Source of the DNA: Aotearoamyces nothofagi
Lineage: Eukaryota > Ascomycota > Leotiomycetes > Leotiales > Tympanidaceae
Length of the DNA: 64,000 nucleotides
Direction: 5' to 3'
Assembly (NCBI GenBank): GCA_015345905.1
Contig: JADDTR010000027.1
Location: forward strand, 187,417 to 251,416
The notes under the pieces were generated by a model that saw only the letters and a list, made by a program, of their open reading frames with translations, made no database searches and was not told where the DNA came from. A program made the translations under genes and the position numbers. Positions 19,919 to 32,800 of this stretch are shown in pieces (the first letter of the stretch is position 1; each line of letters begins with the position of its first letter).

Positions 19919-22900
19919 TTAAAAATACATTTGGCTATTCTTCGAATCTGGGACGTCTGAACGGGATGCACGGCCAACCATTGAGACTCGTGGCACCTTG
20001 GCCGGCCTCTCAAGTTGTTGAGAGCTTGACGGAGTAATTGTTCTCTTCATTGAGTTTTTTTTCGGTTGGGCCATTGTTGGAGACTCAGAACCTTTATCAA
20101 GAGCGTAGATATCATCTTGACCAAGTCTGGAAGCTCGATGTTCGAAGACACGCTCTTTGTGACTTTTGCCCATTTCCGACTGTTCCGACTGTTGCTTTGA
20201 AGAGCTGCCGCTTGCAATACGATTATAAGGCCCAGCGAGTCGACGATTAGCGTTAAATGGCATGGAGACTTGTTTATTCACGCCTCTTCCTAAGCTTTTC
20301 TCCTTCAAGAGACTGGAGCGCGTGGTCTCGGATAATTCTGGCCTACTAACCGATAGAGGCAGGTTATTCGGCGTAGTTACTGCTATGTTCGAAGTTCTCT
20401 GCTTCAAGATGCCTTTGCCGGGGGTTTTCCCAAGACGTGACGTTTCAATTTGTGTACTCTGAGAGCTGAAGGTAAGAACCTGTCCGGAATTATCGGAATT
20501 AGGATCTTCCTGGGGGGCTTTGAGATGTCTCTGGTGTTCCAGAGCACTTGCAAGGTCTTGACCTTGATAATTACCCATGTTATTGACCACATCTGAGACA
20601 TCTGTCATCGGGCTGCTCTGCTCATCGCCAAGGCTTGCTCTAGGAATCTGCCTGTGTGTTCCAACATTATCGTAGCTAGAATAGACTACATCGTGGTGAT
20701 CACCGGAGTCTTCAACCATTTTCAATTTCCGCAGACTGTACTCGGTAATCTCTGTACGCTTCACGAGCATATCCTCTGTAAGTGATTGAGGAGGTCCAGG
20801 TCTACTACCAAGTCTCTGGGCAACTCTTTTTGTAGGCTGGTTCTGTGTAGGTGTAGGCTCCTGGGCCATCTCCACTTGAGATTCCGGGATCACGGCTCTA
20901 CTTTGGTCGTCAATTCGCATTGTAGGTCTACGTTCGTGGTTCGAGGCGTGATCTTGTATGTTGCTAGTATGCTCAGTATTTGGGAGGAGGTAAGAAAGAC
21001 GGTTATCAGCCGCTGGTGCACGACTTCTATACTGGACACCAGGCACTGCTTGATTTCTCCCGGCAGAAATTTTTGAGTCTTGCTGGCCCGAAGCTGGGTT
21101 GGCCATAAAAGTATTTACCTCACTGGCTAAGCCTGGCTGCTCCGCTCTGGTGGATATCGTTGAACTCTGACCTATGGCACCTCTTTGAATAGATGCTTGT
21201 TCATTGTCGATTTGTACTGTTGCATTTTCTCCCACCAGCATATGGCTAGGGCCTACTGGCCTCACGCCAAATTGATCTAGAGTTGTCGTTTCAGCCAGAT
21301 TTCGGCGCGGTTTTGGAGTGTTAGCCATGCTGTAAGAGTGCAGACTGGCATATCCTTGCTCGCTATTTCCGAAATTTGCTCTGATTATCTGATTGACCGG
21401 AACTTGGGTAATCGGTTCACGTTCGAGGGATAACTGTAGTCGTGGTGATGTCTCAGTAGGGACTGATCGTGCCCAGTCTTCCACTGAACCACTTCCGCCC
21501 AGCAACCCAGCTCTTTTGAGGTAACGATCAGCAGCATCTCGAACCATTACAGCCTCGTCAAAAGTCCTCTGCACCACTGCTATTTGTTCAAGATGCTTTG
21601 TCTGCAACATACTTTCAATTTCCTTCCAACCCTCACTCATATCATTTTGAATCTGGCTAGCTAAGACCGTCTGTTCGGAAACTTTATCATCGTTTTCTGC
21701 CACCAATATTTTGGTTCGAGCAATGTTATCTCGCGATTGCTGGAGCTGGTCAGCTGTTGATAAGTAGTGTTCCTCCATTAATCGGAGCCGATCTTCCAGA
21801 TCACTGATCTCCGCCCCTTGATGTTCACCTCGAGATTCCAGCTGGGCTATTTCCTCTTGAAGACTAGTTATTGCATTTGTTTGGCTTGTGCATAATTCTT
21901 GTGCGTCATTGAATTGCGTTTCTATCTCGAGTAATTTCAATTGAGCAACAGAAGCTATTCGACGTAAAGTCAACGCAAGTTGATCATGCTTCGTGGACTG
22001 CTCTAAAAGTTTGGCCTGAGCATCCTTCTCCAACTGAATGCGTAATGTATCAGATTCAATTCTCATAGCCTGTTCATAAATATGCTTCTCTGCGTCAACT
22101 CCCCTGGTCCTAGATTCCAACTCTTGAAACTTGGCCTTTAATTGCTGGGTCTCCTCTTGAATAGTCATAGATGATTCCTCATGTACTCGCAAAGCCTCAT
22201 TTGCATCTCTAGCTTCTTTAATAGCGCAGTCTAATTTCATTGTTAGCTCAGTATTGCTGACATCTAACTCTTTAACTCGACGGAGAATGTCAAGGTCTTC
22301 ATGTGGTTGAGCACGAGTCTCATCAAGCTCCTTGATCCTTGTCCGAAGCTGACTATGACATTCTTCTAGCTCTCGTCGGATGTTTTGAACTTGTCTGTCG
22401 AGTCCTGCTACCTGAGCGTCACGCTGATGAATTTTCTCTTTCAAGCTCTCGTTCGTATCACGGAGGTCTGAGATGTGTTTGTTGAGCTTGTCTTGGGCTG
22501 AATGGTCTGCCACAACCGTGTCTAGGCGCCTCTTAAACTCTTTCACGATATCATTCGCTGACTCACACAGGCTCGTGCTGCTGTTATCAAAGACTTTGGC
22601 TTGATTATCAACACTTTACGAAAATAACGTTAGTAGGCGTTTTGATATTTCGTAGAATTATCTTGAATACCTCTCAGTTAAAGTCGACACTATTGTCTTC
22701 AATTCTTCTAATGTTGGAGCCGACTTTTGCTCCAGTTTTTTGACTGTACTTATGAATTCCAAGCATTCGTTGATCCTAGCCAGTCAGTCTCTAGAGAACC
22801 ACACTGGATGAAATATATACCTCTTCTGAGTACTAAATTCCACGTTTATGACGTTTGTGATCTTGCTTTCATAACCTGCTAAGTGTGCTACGACAGCTGC

Positions 22901-25226
22901 CTTATACTCGCTCATTAGCTCATTCAGCTGATCCCGCAAGTTGATGTTGTCATCTTGCTGTTTGTGAAGGCGTCTAACTAAGCCACGTTCATGCTGCAAG
23001 TTGAGCAGTGTCTTATCTAGGTCTTTTTGTAGTATTTGGGTGGTCTTCTCTTCTGGATTATTGTCAGTGCTGATATATAGGGTTAAGGCCTACGACATAC
23101 GATTATCCAATTTTTGGTCTGCATCCTCGCGTCGCTTTACTTCATCAGAAAGTAAGAGGTTAAGCTGCTCGACCTTGGCCTGCAACTGTCTTCTGTCCTC
23201 GTTCAACTCCTCGACTTCTCTGAGCAAGTTACTCCTCTGGAGGTATATCTTTTTTGATTCGTCGTGTAGCCACTTCTGGTCTATTACAACTTGATTGATG
23301 TGCTCCTTGTACCTCTCTGACTTTCCCTCAAGGACAGTGATTTTTTTATCCAGTAAGGCGTTGGCTAGTTCAAGTTTATGAACATCGCTCTGAAGTCCCG
23401 CTTTCTGATTGTTCAGCTTGCCAATAAGTGATAGCTGGTGCTCTATCGTTTCCTTCGCTTCCTTCGCCCCCTCTACTTCCCCTTTCCACCCGCACACGGA
23501 CACCTGAATCAAATCTAGCAGGTCGGATATGCGAGGAGAATGTTTTGTGACTAGACCTTGGTTTTGAGCTATCACGATGCCACCACTACCGCCCACGCCC
23601 TTAGATGATTTGGTCTTACTGGCATTAGACTGAGGGTGATTATGTACAGTAGAGTTTTGTTGAGCTGTCTGGACATCTTTAGGAGTAAGAGGCTTGACGG
23701 CTGACTTTCGGTCATTAAAGACTGTTTGCGATGAAAGCTGAGCCCTTTGAACGATGCCACCATTACTTGGCGCCAACCATTTTAAAGGCAACGTACTCTG
23801 GTTCGAAGACTGAGCACTCTTGTCAAGTCCAAGCCTAGCATATTCCGTCGTATTACCCGAATCTTCAACTGTTACCGCTGTGCGGTTTGACATTTCGGTA
23901 CCAGCATTAACATCAGCGACGTAGAAGTTCTGTGGTAAAGCTCTCGATGGATGCGAGGTCACTCCAATATCTTCACTTAACGGATTGTCTACTACATAAT
24001 TTGATGTAGCAAAGTATTGGTCAATATGCTCTGCTTCTGGAAATGGTAGCGTGGAAGGCATTTTTGGTATATGTGCATCGAAGCTAGTCATAGATGCCGT
24101 TGAAATATCACGATGACGGATCTGTTGCGATTGGGTCTTCAAGTTGGATCCTGGGCGCGCACTTTCGGGAAATAGCGATAGTAGAGATTTGCAAGTCGGA
24201 AACTTTGACTGAGGAGCCAATGTATTTCTCTCCGAAAAGCCAGAAGATTTGCTCAACGATTGAGATTTAGCATTAGAATGCTCGCGAGATTCCAGTTGCC
24301 TCACGCTGGTCTCATCACCCGAGTTGTTCGAATGGAGCGAAACTTCTGAACTATCCCATTGATATTTTACAGGAGCTTTTAGGCCATTCATGGGGTTTCT
24401 AATTGAACCTTGTTTATTGAAAGGTTCACGAACGCCAGTGGAAGGGATTCGATCAACCTTTGCATGGCTAGGAGCGGTATATCTGGATTCTTGTCATCAA
24501 TATATTTCCGTGCAATAGGGAAATTACAATGACTAACTGAGAGGAAGAATGTCGCGGAACCGTTATATTATTGGTACTAGACTCTTTTTGATGGGTAGTA
24601 CCATCATGGTTTGAAATTTCTGGTAGTTTGTTCATAACAGGGTGCAGATTGGTGATAGTAAGTGGGATGTGACCTCCGTGTGAAATTATTTGTTGGGGAC
24701 AGCTTTGTGCAGGTAAATCAGATCTGCGGTGGGCAGTATCTACTAGTCGGAGACGTGTCAGTGTGTATTGATTCAAGACAGCACTGGCTTTCTCACCAGT
24801 AGTTTCGTCTAATGGGATCAACTTATCCACGCTGTGGCTGCCGACTGGTTGAGGTTGACTTGTATTTCTAGCTGATCGACGTGTGAAGGAACCGCTGTCC
24901 GGCTTAGGGGCTGGGTTGTTTTTATAAGGATTGAAACCACCATTCTTTGGAGAAACTGGTTGTCGTAAAATGAAGGCCGGTAAGTCAACAGGATCACCAA
25001 TGCTGGTGCCACTATCTTCCAGGGTAGCTGACGGTATATCAGATGCGTCAGTAGCTTGAGTGTCAACCTCTAGGCCGATAAACTGCGTATCTCCTACTCG
25101 GGATACCAAGCTGTCCTTTTGACAGTCACTACTTCCCAGGGGGAGTGGCGGGGATGAAGGTATATCCGCAGGAGAATCGTAGATGGCAATGTCTATCTGA
25201 CTCTCTTCCATCAATGGAGAAGACAT
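19919..25226 (-). CDS. Large tripartite coiled-coil protein, function unknown
   Basis: Five exons, 25226-24538, 24482-23101, 23052-22821, 22775-22671 and 22613-19919, join in frame to give 1700 residues. Introns are 45-57 nt; the first has a GTTAGT donor. Residues 1-540 are Ser/Thr/Gln-rich and probably disordered. Residues about 550-1165 form an almost continuous coiled coil (for example EVEELNEDRRQLQAKVEQLN, LKEKIHQRDAQVAGLDRQVQ). Residues 1165-1700 are again low complexity, with basic patches and a TPGKGILKQR motif, and end SKNSQMYF. Disordered ends flanking a central rod of roughly 600 residues are typical of chromosome-axis and synaptonemal-complex filament proteins, and of some spindle-pole or septal scaffolds. 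I do not recognise the family. A meiotic role (compare Sordaria Sme4) is only a guess. Confidence 0.88.
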
Positions 25227-26568
25227 GAGCTAGCAACTATAAGCAATCCTATTTAAATAGCATAGGACAACTTAGATGCAGTACCTACACAGGAACGATA
25301 TAGGTTACTCGTAGAGGTAGGCAGCGTTCCCAGATGTACCGTCAAGCTTGAGCGACAGCTTGCCACTGATAATATTCGGTTCTTTTGATTTAATTGAAGA
25401 AGATTGCGAGATAATGGGAGAGAAACTAAAAGTAGATGTCAAGGAACCAAGCCTGCCAATCCTACTTAGGCACCTAACCTGCCTTAATATAGTCTCGCCA
25501 ACTCCTTAGCGAAGAGAGAAAAGAGTAGAGGTGTCCAGGCAGACACGAAGGACCATATAGAAAGGCTTAATCAATATTGATACATTCATTCTAGGCTTTT
25601 AAGGTCCCACGGTAAATACAGTTCTTTCTGTAGTATGTATCTCGCGAGCCAGATCAAGAGATAAGCACGGTATGCCAATTATCTACACCGTGTGTATAGC
25701 AACATGTATTCAGGGGAAGATTATGCAAGTCTTGAAAAGATCTATCTGCCTTTGCTATAGCTATGCTTGGCTTGCCACAGGCAAGCAGGATCAGCAATCT
25801 TTTAAGGCACGTGGTGAAGAGCGTACTTGGAATGAGAGGTATACCGTTAAGCTGTGTGGATAGCACTTCATGAGGGCTTGGGGGCAACTATGACCCTCGT
25901 GCAGTCATCAGAGAGAAGAATCTAATTTGTTAGAGAACGAACGCCCCAAACGATGCGTAGCAAGTGGTCTAGAAGTCTTCCATATCATGCCTTGATTTAA
26001 ACAGAAGTTGAGATCTCCAGATCAGCCTTGACACGACCGTATTGCCCCGTCGCGAATGTTCTTACCTGGCAGAGCCGAGTTTACAAGTCTCGGCGTCTGC
26101 TATTCTTGTATTCTCATGCAACTGAGCTCCTATGTACAGTACATGCACATGAATCGCACAACATTCTTCTGCCGTTGTCATCAAAGATGTTGTGTCTCGC
26201 TAAATCCATCCCTTAAGTCGCGCCCTTGATTGGTCCCCAGAAGAGCCCCCTGTTCAGACTTCCAGCAGGAAGCGCTGATGCTCAGCGCCTAGATATCACA
26301 ATCGCCAATCATGCCCTCAACATCCACTACATATTCACATTTAGACTCCATGGATCCGTATCGCAGTTTCATCTCTTGGTACTCTCCGCATGGGCCCAAT
26401 TATAGGCCGTCCATCTGAGCGTCAATGATTTCATAAAGTCATGGCGCTGCACTCACAGAGTCACAATCACAGTCACATTGCTACTTCCTAGACATATATC
26501 TCATCACATTTCATCACAGCACCTCCCGAAATTCTACTCGTCTTCATATATCACGAGCGATTGTCATC
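25227..26568. promoter_or_regulatory. Divergent upstream region, no gene seen
   Basis: This 1.3-kb gap contains the promoters of the coiled-coil gene (leftward) and the small membrane protein gene (rightward). A CT-rich stretch just before 26569 (CACAGCACCTCCCGAAATTC) looks like a core promoter. No coding sequence or RNA gene is recognised. Confidence 0.5.
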
Positions 26569-27242
26569 ATGAAGCTCCTTTTTCTTTTCAGTTTGATGCA
26601 GAATTTTGTATTTTTGACTGCTGCGCAAGACACTACTACATCTGATTCTGCCTACGCTGCAGCAACTTCTCTAACTCCAGCAATGGCCTCTTCGGTGTCC
26701 TCCCTTTTCGCATCACTTCAGACTGGTACACCACAAAACCAAGACGGCGAAGCAGGCGATGTATCATCTTCAAGTTCTAGTAGCAGTTCGGCCAATGCGG
26801 CGGGTGCTTCTGGTTCAGACAACGAGTCTTTCAACCTCTCGAAAGGTGGATTGATCGCTGTCATCGTTGTTGTGGCCTTCGTTGCCATATTTGGAAGTGT
26901 GTACCGATAGTATAATATTGTAACATCGTCACTGACAAGATTATAGTTGCGTCCACAATACTCTTCTATCTCGCAAAAAAGAGATCCTGGGAGGTCCGGG
27001 CAAGCATCCGTAAATCGGCGAGAAAAGTCGCGACTGCATTAACACCCCGACGATCAGAGTTTCCGAAGAGTGTGAAGACTGCAAGAAGAAGTTCCAGAGG
27101 GCTGACCAAAATCGACGAGGTGCCGCCAACCCCAAGAATAAGAAGCCACGATATCGAAAAGGGGAATGGAAAGATGTCGTCATTCGAAGTTACGGATCCT
27201 GTGAAGCCATCATCAAAATGGGGCAGGAAGACAGGACGATAG
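26569..27242 (+). CDS. Small Ser-rich single-pass membrane protein
   Basis: Two exons, 26569-26896 and 26947-27242, encode 207 residues. The donor is GTGTGT (GTRNGT type) and the acceptor TATAG. The N-terminus MKLLFLFSLMQNFVFLTAAQ is a clear signal peptide. It is followed by about 70 Ser/Ala/Thr-rich residues including a run of nine serines, likely O-glycosylated. One membrane helix follows (GGLIAVIVVVAFVAIFGIAS, continuing TILFYLA, about 93-119), then a basic cytoplasmic tail (KKRSWEVRASIRKSARK) with Ser/Thr-Pro sites. The predicted type I topology suggests a cell-surface or wall-associated protein. A one-exon reading would stop at 26910, inside the membrane helix, so the spliced model is preferred. 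No defined function is known to me. Confidence 0.82.
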
Positions 27243-27378
27243 TTGCCACTAGTATGGCAGGCCAATGAGGTGCTGCTTTCATATTTGTACCGAGCGGGTT
27301 ATCGGCGCATAGGAGGATTGAATTGGTGGTTGCTTGAGACATATGAGAGAGATAATGGTCCATCGAAGAGCAGCTAGT

Positions 27379-29310
27379 CTATAGTTTTCGGAATACATTA
27401 CCACTTGCTGAACGTCTTCCATCGTCTCGTCTTCCTTTTCGAACTGGCTCTGGCTTTCCCTCCTCTTTCCTAGTGGAACCAGGAGCAAACGTGACCTGTC
27501 GTTCACCAACAACTTCTCTACGGTTCTTGTTGACTCTGCCATTAACTTGTGCTCTCGAACCCAAAGACTTGTCTTGCCGTTGGTGTCCAGATTTCTTATA
27601 TGAGGATGAAGATATTCGCATCTCAGGCTTCACTTTAGGTCGACCCATGATTTCATCTTCGCTTTCCTCGTCACTGCCACCGCTGTCGTCACTAACTGCA
27701 GTGAGTGTACGAATAGTGCCAGGCTCGCCAACCCTCGTACTAGGGTTGAGCATCTGGAACTCTCGACTTCTTTCATCAACAGCAAATTCTTCGTCTTCGA
27801 AAAGCTTGCCAAAACGCTCATCTCCCAATACGCCCACTTCCTCATCAACCTTCTCCCTCTTCTCTTGCTTCTTAAGCATCTTATCAACCAGACTCTGGTT
27901 GACTTTGACCTTCTTGCTTCCTCTAATTCTACTTGCCCGTTCCTTCTCAACCTTCTCTTTGACCCGTTTCGTCCTCTCCTCATCCCAAATATATGGGTTG
28001 GCAATAAGCCTAGCCTGCTCGTAGAGCTTCGAGGCAACAAAGTATCCATGCATATATGGTCGTAGCAGATTTGTTGTACCAACTAGATGGCCCATGTTCA
28101 AAGCCTTCAGCTCCGGTAAGGTCAAGAACTTATAATTATCGTATGTCTCTGTAGATGCTTCTTCTGCCATCTCCTCAACCATGTTATCCAAGAAGCCACA
28201 CCATTTCGGTGCGGGCCCAAGCTGAGGGATGAAGAACGCATGTTGCTGCTTCCCCTCGTTTGCTGTCAAGAGCATACCACTGTCCTTACACCATGCTACA
28301 GAGTTGATGTCCACTGCAGGTTCGACCGAAGTCCATGCCGTACCGTCCGCTGCATCCCAAAGCTTGATGATTCTTCTATCGGCGGATAAGATTTTTTTCT
28401 CCAGGGATGAAGTCGTCAGATGCATGAGCGTTTGGATTGCATATCCGTACCCCTGGTCCTTCCTTAGGAGCGGAATTGACTTTCTCAAGTCGAAGATCTG
28501 GACAATTCCCTCCGAGGAGCCGGTGGCAAGAGACAGTCCAGATAGGTCAAAGTCAAGCGCTGTAATCTCACCTTCATGACCTGATAGCATGCCGACTTTA
28601 GCCCTCGATCGAGAATCCCAAAACTCCACTGTCCCTATGGATGTTCCAAAGGCCAAGAGATTATGACTATCCTCGGCAATAGCAGCCGTATTCACACTGC
28701 CAGTATTTATGCCACCCTGTAAAGCGCCGCCACCGGCAGTAGTCAAATCATCCCCACCAACATCGACCTGATAGGCTTTCATGTATCTGCCCACCTCCAG
28801 ATTGAGTCTGTATACCTCTCCACTGCCATCCGCATTTACACCGACCGCGGGAACAAGTGCTTCGGCGGATCGTCTGTCGTATTTCAGATCGCGTCCATAT
28901 CTTGGAAGGCGTGTTTCATAATGACAGCCTCCAGGCGTGTGAAATTCAAGTCTTCTGTCGGTTTGTAGGTGAAGAGACTTTGAGTAGTCGGACGAGAGGA
29001 GTAGGAAGGTCAAATTTAAGGACGTCGTATGCCTTGCGAATGACAGCGACAGATGTGGAAGGTAATGTGTATGGATTTGGGGCTTATAGGTTCCGGTACT
29101 CATTACCCACTCGCCATCTTCACTCACTCGGATGCATTGGCTAGCTTCTTCGAATTCGAAGTCTTGGAGCAGCTCAACTCGATTGGCGTATTCCGGGTCA
29201 TTCTTCAAGCTGCGCTTCCTTTTACGAGCCAGCCAGTCAGGCAACGGCCTGGCAGTATCGCTCCCAGATATCGTGTATACTGGCACATCATGGGGGTTGG
29301 TGAGCTTCAT
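27379..29310 (-). CDS. ENP2: Ribosome biogenesis protein Enp2/NOL10
   Basis: Enp2 is a nucleolar WD40 protein of the 90S pre-ribosome, needed for 18S rRNA maturation. The single exon gives 643 residues. The N-terminus (NPHDVPVYTISG, LPDWLARKRKRSLKNDPEYANRV) is diagnostic of the family. The propeller follows (LLQDFEFEEASQCIRVSEDG, GCHYETRLPRYGRDLKYDRRS, LNLEVGRYMKAY, and a WD-type unit at LSGHEGEITALDFD). The conserved later segment is KFLTLPELKALNMGHLVGT with LRPYMHGYFVASKLYEQARLIANPYIWDEERTKRVKEK. The C-terminal ~180 residues are charged and disordered with a FGKLFEDEEFAVDERSREF motif. The gene is convergent with the small membrane protein gene (136 bp apart) and divergent from MED13. Confidence 0.97.
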   Translation of the reverse strand: MKLTNPHDVPVYTISGSDTARPLPDWLARKRKRSLKNDPEYANRVELLQDFEFEEASQCIRVSEDGEWVMSTGTYKPQIHTHYLPHLSLSFARHTTSLNLTFLLLSSDYSKSLHLQTDRRLEFHTPGGCHYETRLPRYGRDLKYDRRSAEALVPAVGVNADGSGEVYRLNLEVGRYMKAYQVDVGGDDLTTAGGGALQGGINTGSVNTAAIAEDSHNLLAFGTSIGTVEFWDSRSRAKVGMLSGHEGEITALDFDLSGLSLATGSSEGIVQIFDLRKSIPLLRKDQGYGYAIQTLMHLTTSSLEKKILSADRRIIKLWDAADGTAWTSVEPAVDINSVAWCKDSGMLLTANEGKQQHAFFIPQLGPAPKWCGFLDNMVEEMAEEASTETYDNYKFLTLPELKALNMGHLVGTTNLLRPYMHGYFVASKLYEQARLIANPYIWDEERTKRVKEKVEKERASRIRGSKKVKVNQSLVDKMLKKQEKREKVDEEVGVLGDERFGKLFEDEEFAVDERSREFQMLNPSTRVGEPGTIRTLTAVSDDSGGSDEESEDEIMGRPKVKPEMRISSSSYKKSGHQRQDKSLGSRAQVNGRVNKNRREVVGERQVTFAPGSTRKEEGKPEPVRKGRRDDGRRSASGNVFRKL

Positions 29311-29815
29311 CGCGCGCGCGCTCTATGTCGAAATAATTTCGAGAATATTTGCTGCGATAAACATTTTATGCAGATAAAGATTTGGGTCAGCGCATTAGCG
29401 CCGGCCCCACCCGCCACGAATACTATTCCAGGTAGCCGGAGCTGATCACGACGTCGCGTTTGCGACTTATGCTGTGGTACATCTTGCAGAGACTTGACTA
29501 TCCACGAAGTGCTCAATGTGTAACTTCCTGCTTTTCCAAATGTTTATAACGTCGTCACTGCTGAGTGCTAGCACATTGGGTCTCTGAAACTCAGTGGCAC
29601 CTGCAATGGATCGTATCAAACCTTCAAGTAGCTACTCCCACCAAACGAACAGGCTGTCCAACAGATTCGATGATACCAAAAGTCGAGTACCACGGGAATT
29701 TCCAGTACGCTCATCTTTCTAGCAGACGTAGCCATATATATTTATAAGGAGTGAGACGGGGAAGTGTTTGGTTGCGGCCTTTGATTAGCACATCTACGAA
29801 TTACGACCTTACGAA
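29311..29815. promoter_or_regulatory. Divergent promoter region ENP2/MED13
   Basis: A 505-bp gap between two divergent starts. It contains a short alternating CG stretch (CGCGCGCGC) at about 29311-29320, immediately upstream of the ENP2 ATG. No gene is seen. Confidence 0.5.
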
Positions 29816-32800
29816 ATGGAAATCGGAGAATACCCTACTAATGTTGTGTCAACTGTACGTTCATTTGCCCCCGAACTTTTCTAAGTCCTCTATTTAACGT
29901 GTTTGTTAGAATGACCTAACATCGATTCGCTATCGATACTTGGAATGCCAATCGGTCAGCTCGATATCACTGCGAACTATTTTGCGGAATATTGCGGCTA
30001 CATGGCGAGCGCTCGGGTACTTGGCAATCGAGGATGATACTGGACCTGGTATTTGGGTTTTTGGAAATGCCAGAAGCACGAAACCGTTATTACCCTCGTC
30101 TGCGATACCAGATGTTGCTGGCCACGTCCAAGTTGATGGAACAGACTTGGTGGTAAAGGAGGATGGCACATATACGTCAGACCTTGATGGGTCCATGCAG
30201 CCGATAAGATCTGTTCCGGCTTCTCTAAATTCAAATATAAGCTCGTCCTTACCCAAGGCTCCTCTGGAAAGTAGCGGGTTTGGTTCTGTCCAAGCCATCA
30301 ATGGCAAAGCAGTGAACAGCAATGCCGCCCTGGCGATGAACCAAGAAACGGATCCTAGATCTGATAGCACCAAGAGCCCACCGGGCGCCATCATTTTGCG
30401 AGGGAAAATACATGATCATCTTATATCCGCAATTTTGGCCGCTTTAAGTTATCGGCTTTGTCACGATAAGGGGTACATTGCCCTGAATGCAAGGACGCTA
30501 GTAGTCTACACTGCAGCCATCCCCGAAACTGACAGAAGATATCTGCCGCCACCTATCAATAGTGCTCTATTTGGAGGGCGGACGTACCTGATTACACTAA
30601 GTATTGATCGTACGGCTATGGGGATAGTCGTTGTTAAAGCTCGTCTCAGCTCGTCTAGTTATCTCTCGACTGTCATAAATTCGGGCCAAAGCTTGAGCCT
30701 TTTGGATGGCACAAATCTAATTCTTGCCCCTAGTGGTCAAATTGCTCGATATAGAGGTGTAGTCTCTAATGGTAATGATCAAGAAGCAACGACAGACTCG
30801 AATGAAGCGCTACAGCCAATTCTAGATGAGTTGAGTGCTGGCAGTACGCACGTTATTCGACGATGGAAACAACGATGCGTTTCATGGCTTGTCCAGAAAG
30901 GGCTAAATCAGGGGGCTCTAGATTCCGATCAATGGCTAATGGTGCAAGTAATCATTCGCAGGACAATGACCAACTCTGAGCACGATAGTGATGATGCACC
31001 CGTGTCTGATGGGGGTATTGTCACTATCCCGTGGCCTGCCTCACTATGTTTTTGCCAACTAAACACACTACACAACAAAGGCGCCACATATGGGTCAGTA
31101 GGTGACTATGATCCTCTTAACTTTGCGCAAGAATGGTATACCAGTAGAATCGATCGAGATGCTACTATGAGCAAAAGAAAGAAAGAACGAGATGCAGCTG
31201 CGGCCTCTGCCAGAGCTCAAGCAGATCTTGATACAAAAAATCTGTCCTCAAACGCCTACTCTCCGATAGCTTTGCGTAGGGCTAGCCTTACGGGACTGGT
31301 ATACCCAACTCCACCAGATGGTATACAGCATACAATTGTGGCGACACCATCGTTTGATGGCAATGTATCAACTCCAGGTCAACCAAATCAACAGTCCGCA
31401 ATACCTGAAGGTGACAATACCCTATTAATGAAGGGGGAAACAGATACAGCTGACAAACTATGGAGCTCGTCCAGTCCAAAGCGAGAGCAAGTGCCATCGG
31501 GCTTGGACTTTGCCGATGGTGGCAATGATAACCTTTTCGGTGATCTTGGAGAAGACTTATTTGGAGAAAACGGCATAACGGATGCTGATTTCAGTTTTTT
31601 CGATGAACCAGATATCTATCAAGAAAATACAGATAATCAAGAAAGTGGTGCCATGGATGGAATTATAAAAGATGGTCTGGCCAATTCCCAGACTAGAGAA
31701 AATGCTCAAAGCCCCGTGAACAAATTCAGTGGGCTTACGGGAAGGCGGGGAAGCCAAGACGTTGAAATGGACAATGCGGAAGATTCTGGATCAACAAAGC
31801 ATCTTACAGAAAATATTGTGATGAAGCACGCTATTCCTGGACCACTTCTGGAGGAGATTCCTCTACGAGTTGGCGGTACTTCAAGTGTACTTACGAAAAT
31901 GCCTCCGCAGAATAGATTTAGTCCACCACTTAGTCCAGAGCTAGTATTCAAGCGCTTATCCACCGTTGGATTGCCTAGACCCACAGCTATGGACGGAGAC
32001 GCCTTAGCCAGTAGTCCTATTGGCACATTTGTTGCCGTCGACTTCGACCCGTCTCTATCTTTGTTTGATGAGAAATATGGATCTCATGGCCGCTTCATTT
32101 ATCCTTCGAAAAGGGCATCAAACTCGGTATCAATGGAACTTCCAAAGACTAGATATCTCGGTCGCCGCCGTAAACGACGACCAAATCCTCAGGGATTTCT
32201 TACAAAGAACTTGCTTTCCTCCCAGGATCCGCCCATGACAAGATCTGACAACGACAGTCAAAGTGATGAAGATACTGTGGACTCTGCTGCAGCAAGTCCG
32301 CTGTCCGACCAAGATGATACCAGTAATACAACGGAAGAAACACAGTTTATGATTACTCTTGGGCTTAAGCGGAAGCGGGGCCCAACAGATATAGATGAAG
32401 ATCACGAAGAGCACAATGGCGTGGCTTCAACTTTTCGGAATCTTAGTGTAGATCATGAAGTGTCGCTTCCTGATTCCAGCACATTAAACCTCCTTGACCC
32501 TAGCCTGCTCGATTCGGATCCAGCCGACTGGTCTCTAACCAAGATTTTGGCATATCCAGAATTACGACCTAATTTAAACATTCTCGCAGATGACGAGTAT
32601 ATTGCTGCGGCACAGCTTCTAGCAGACCAGGCAGTTCCAAGCACATTTCGAATACCGGGAATTGACAACAACGACGGTATTGTGGTTTCTTCAAACCCTG
32701 GTACAGATCCCCATCATGTTCTTGATTTCGTCCAGCAGAGCTTAGTGCATGCATCAAGCGCCTATTTTGAGGATGTAATTCAATGTAATTTGACGGCTTT

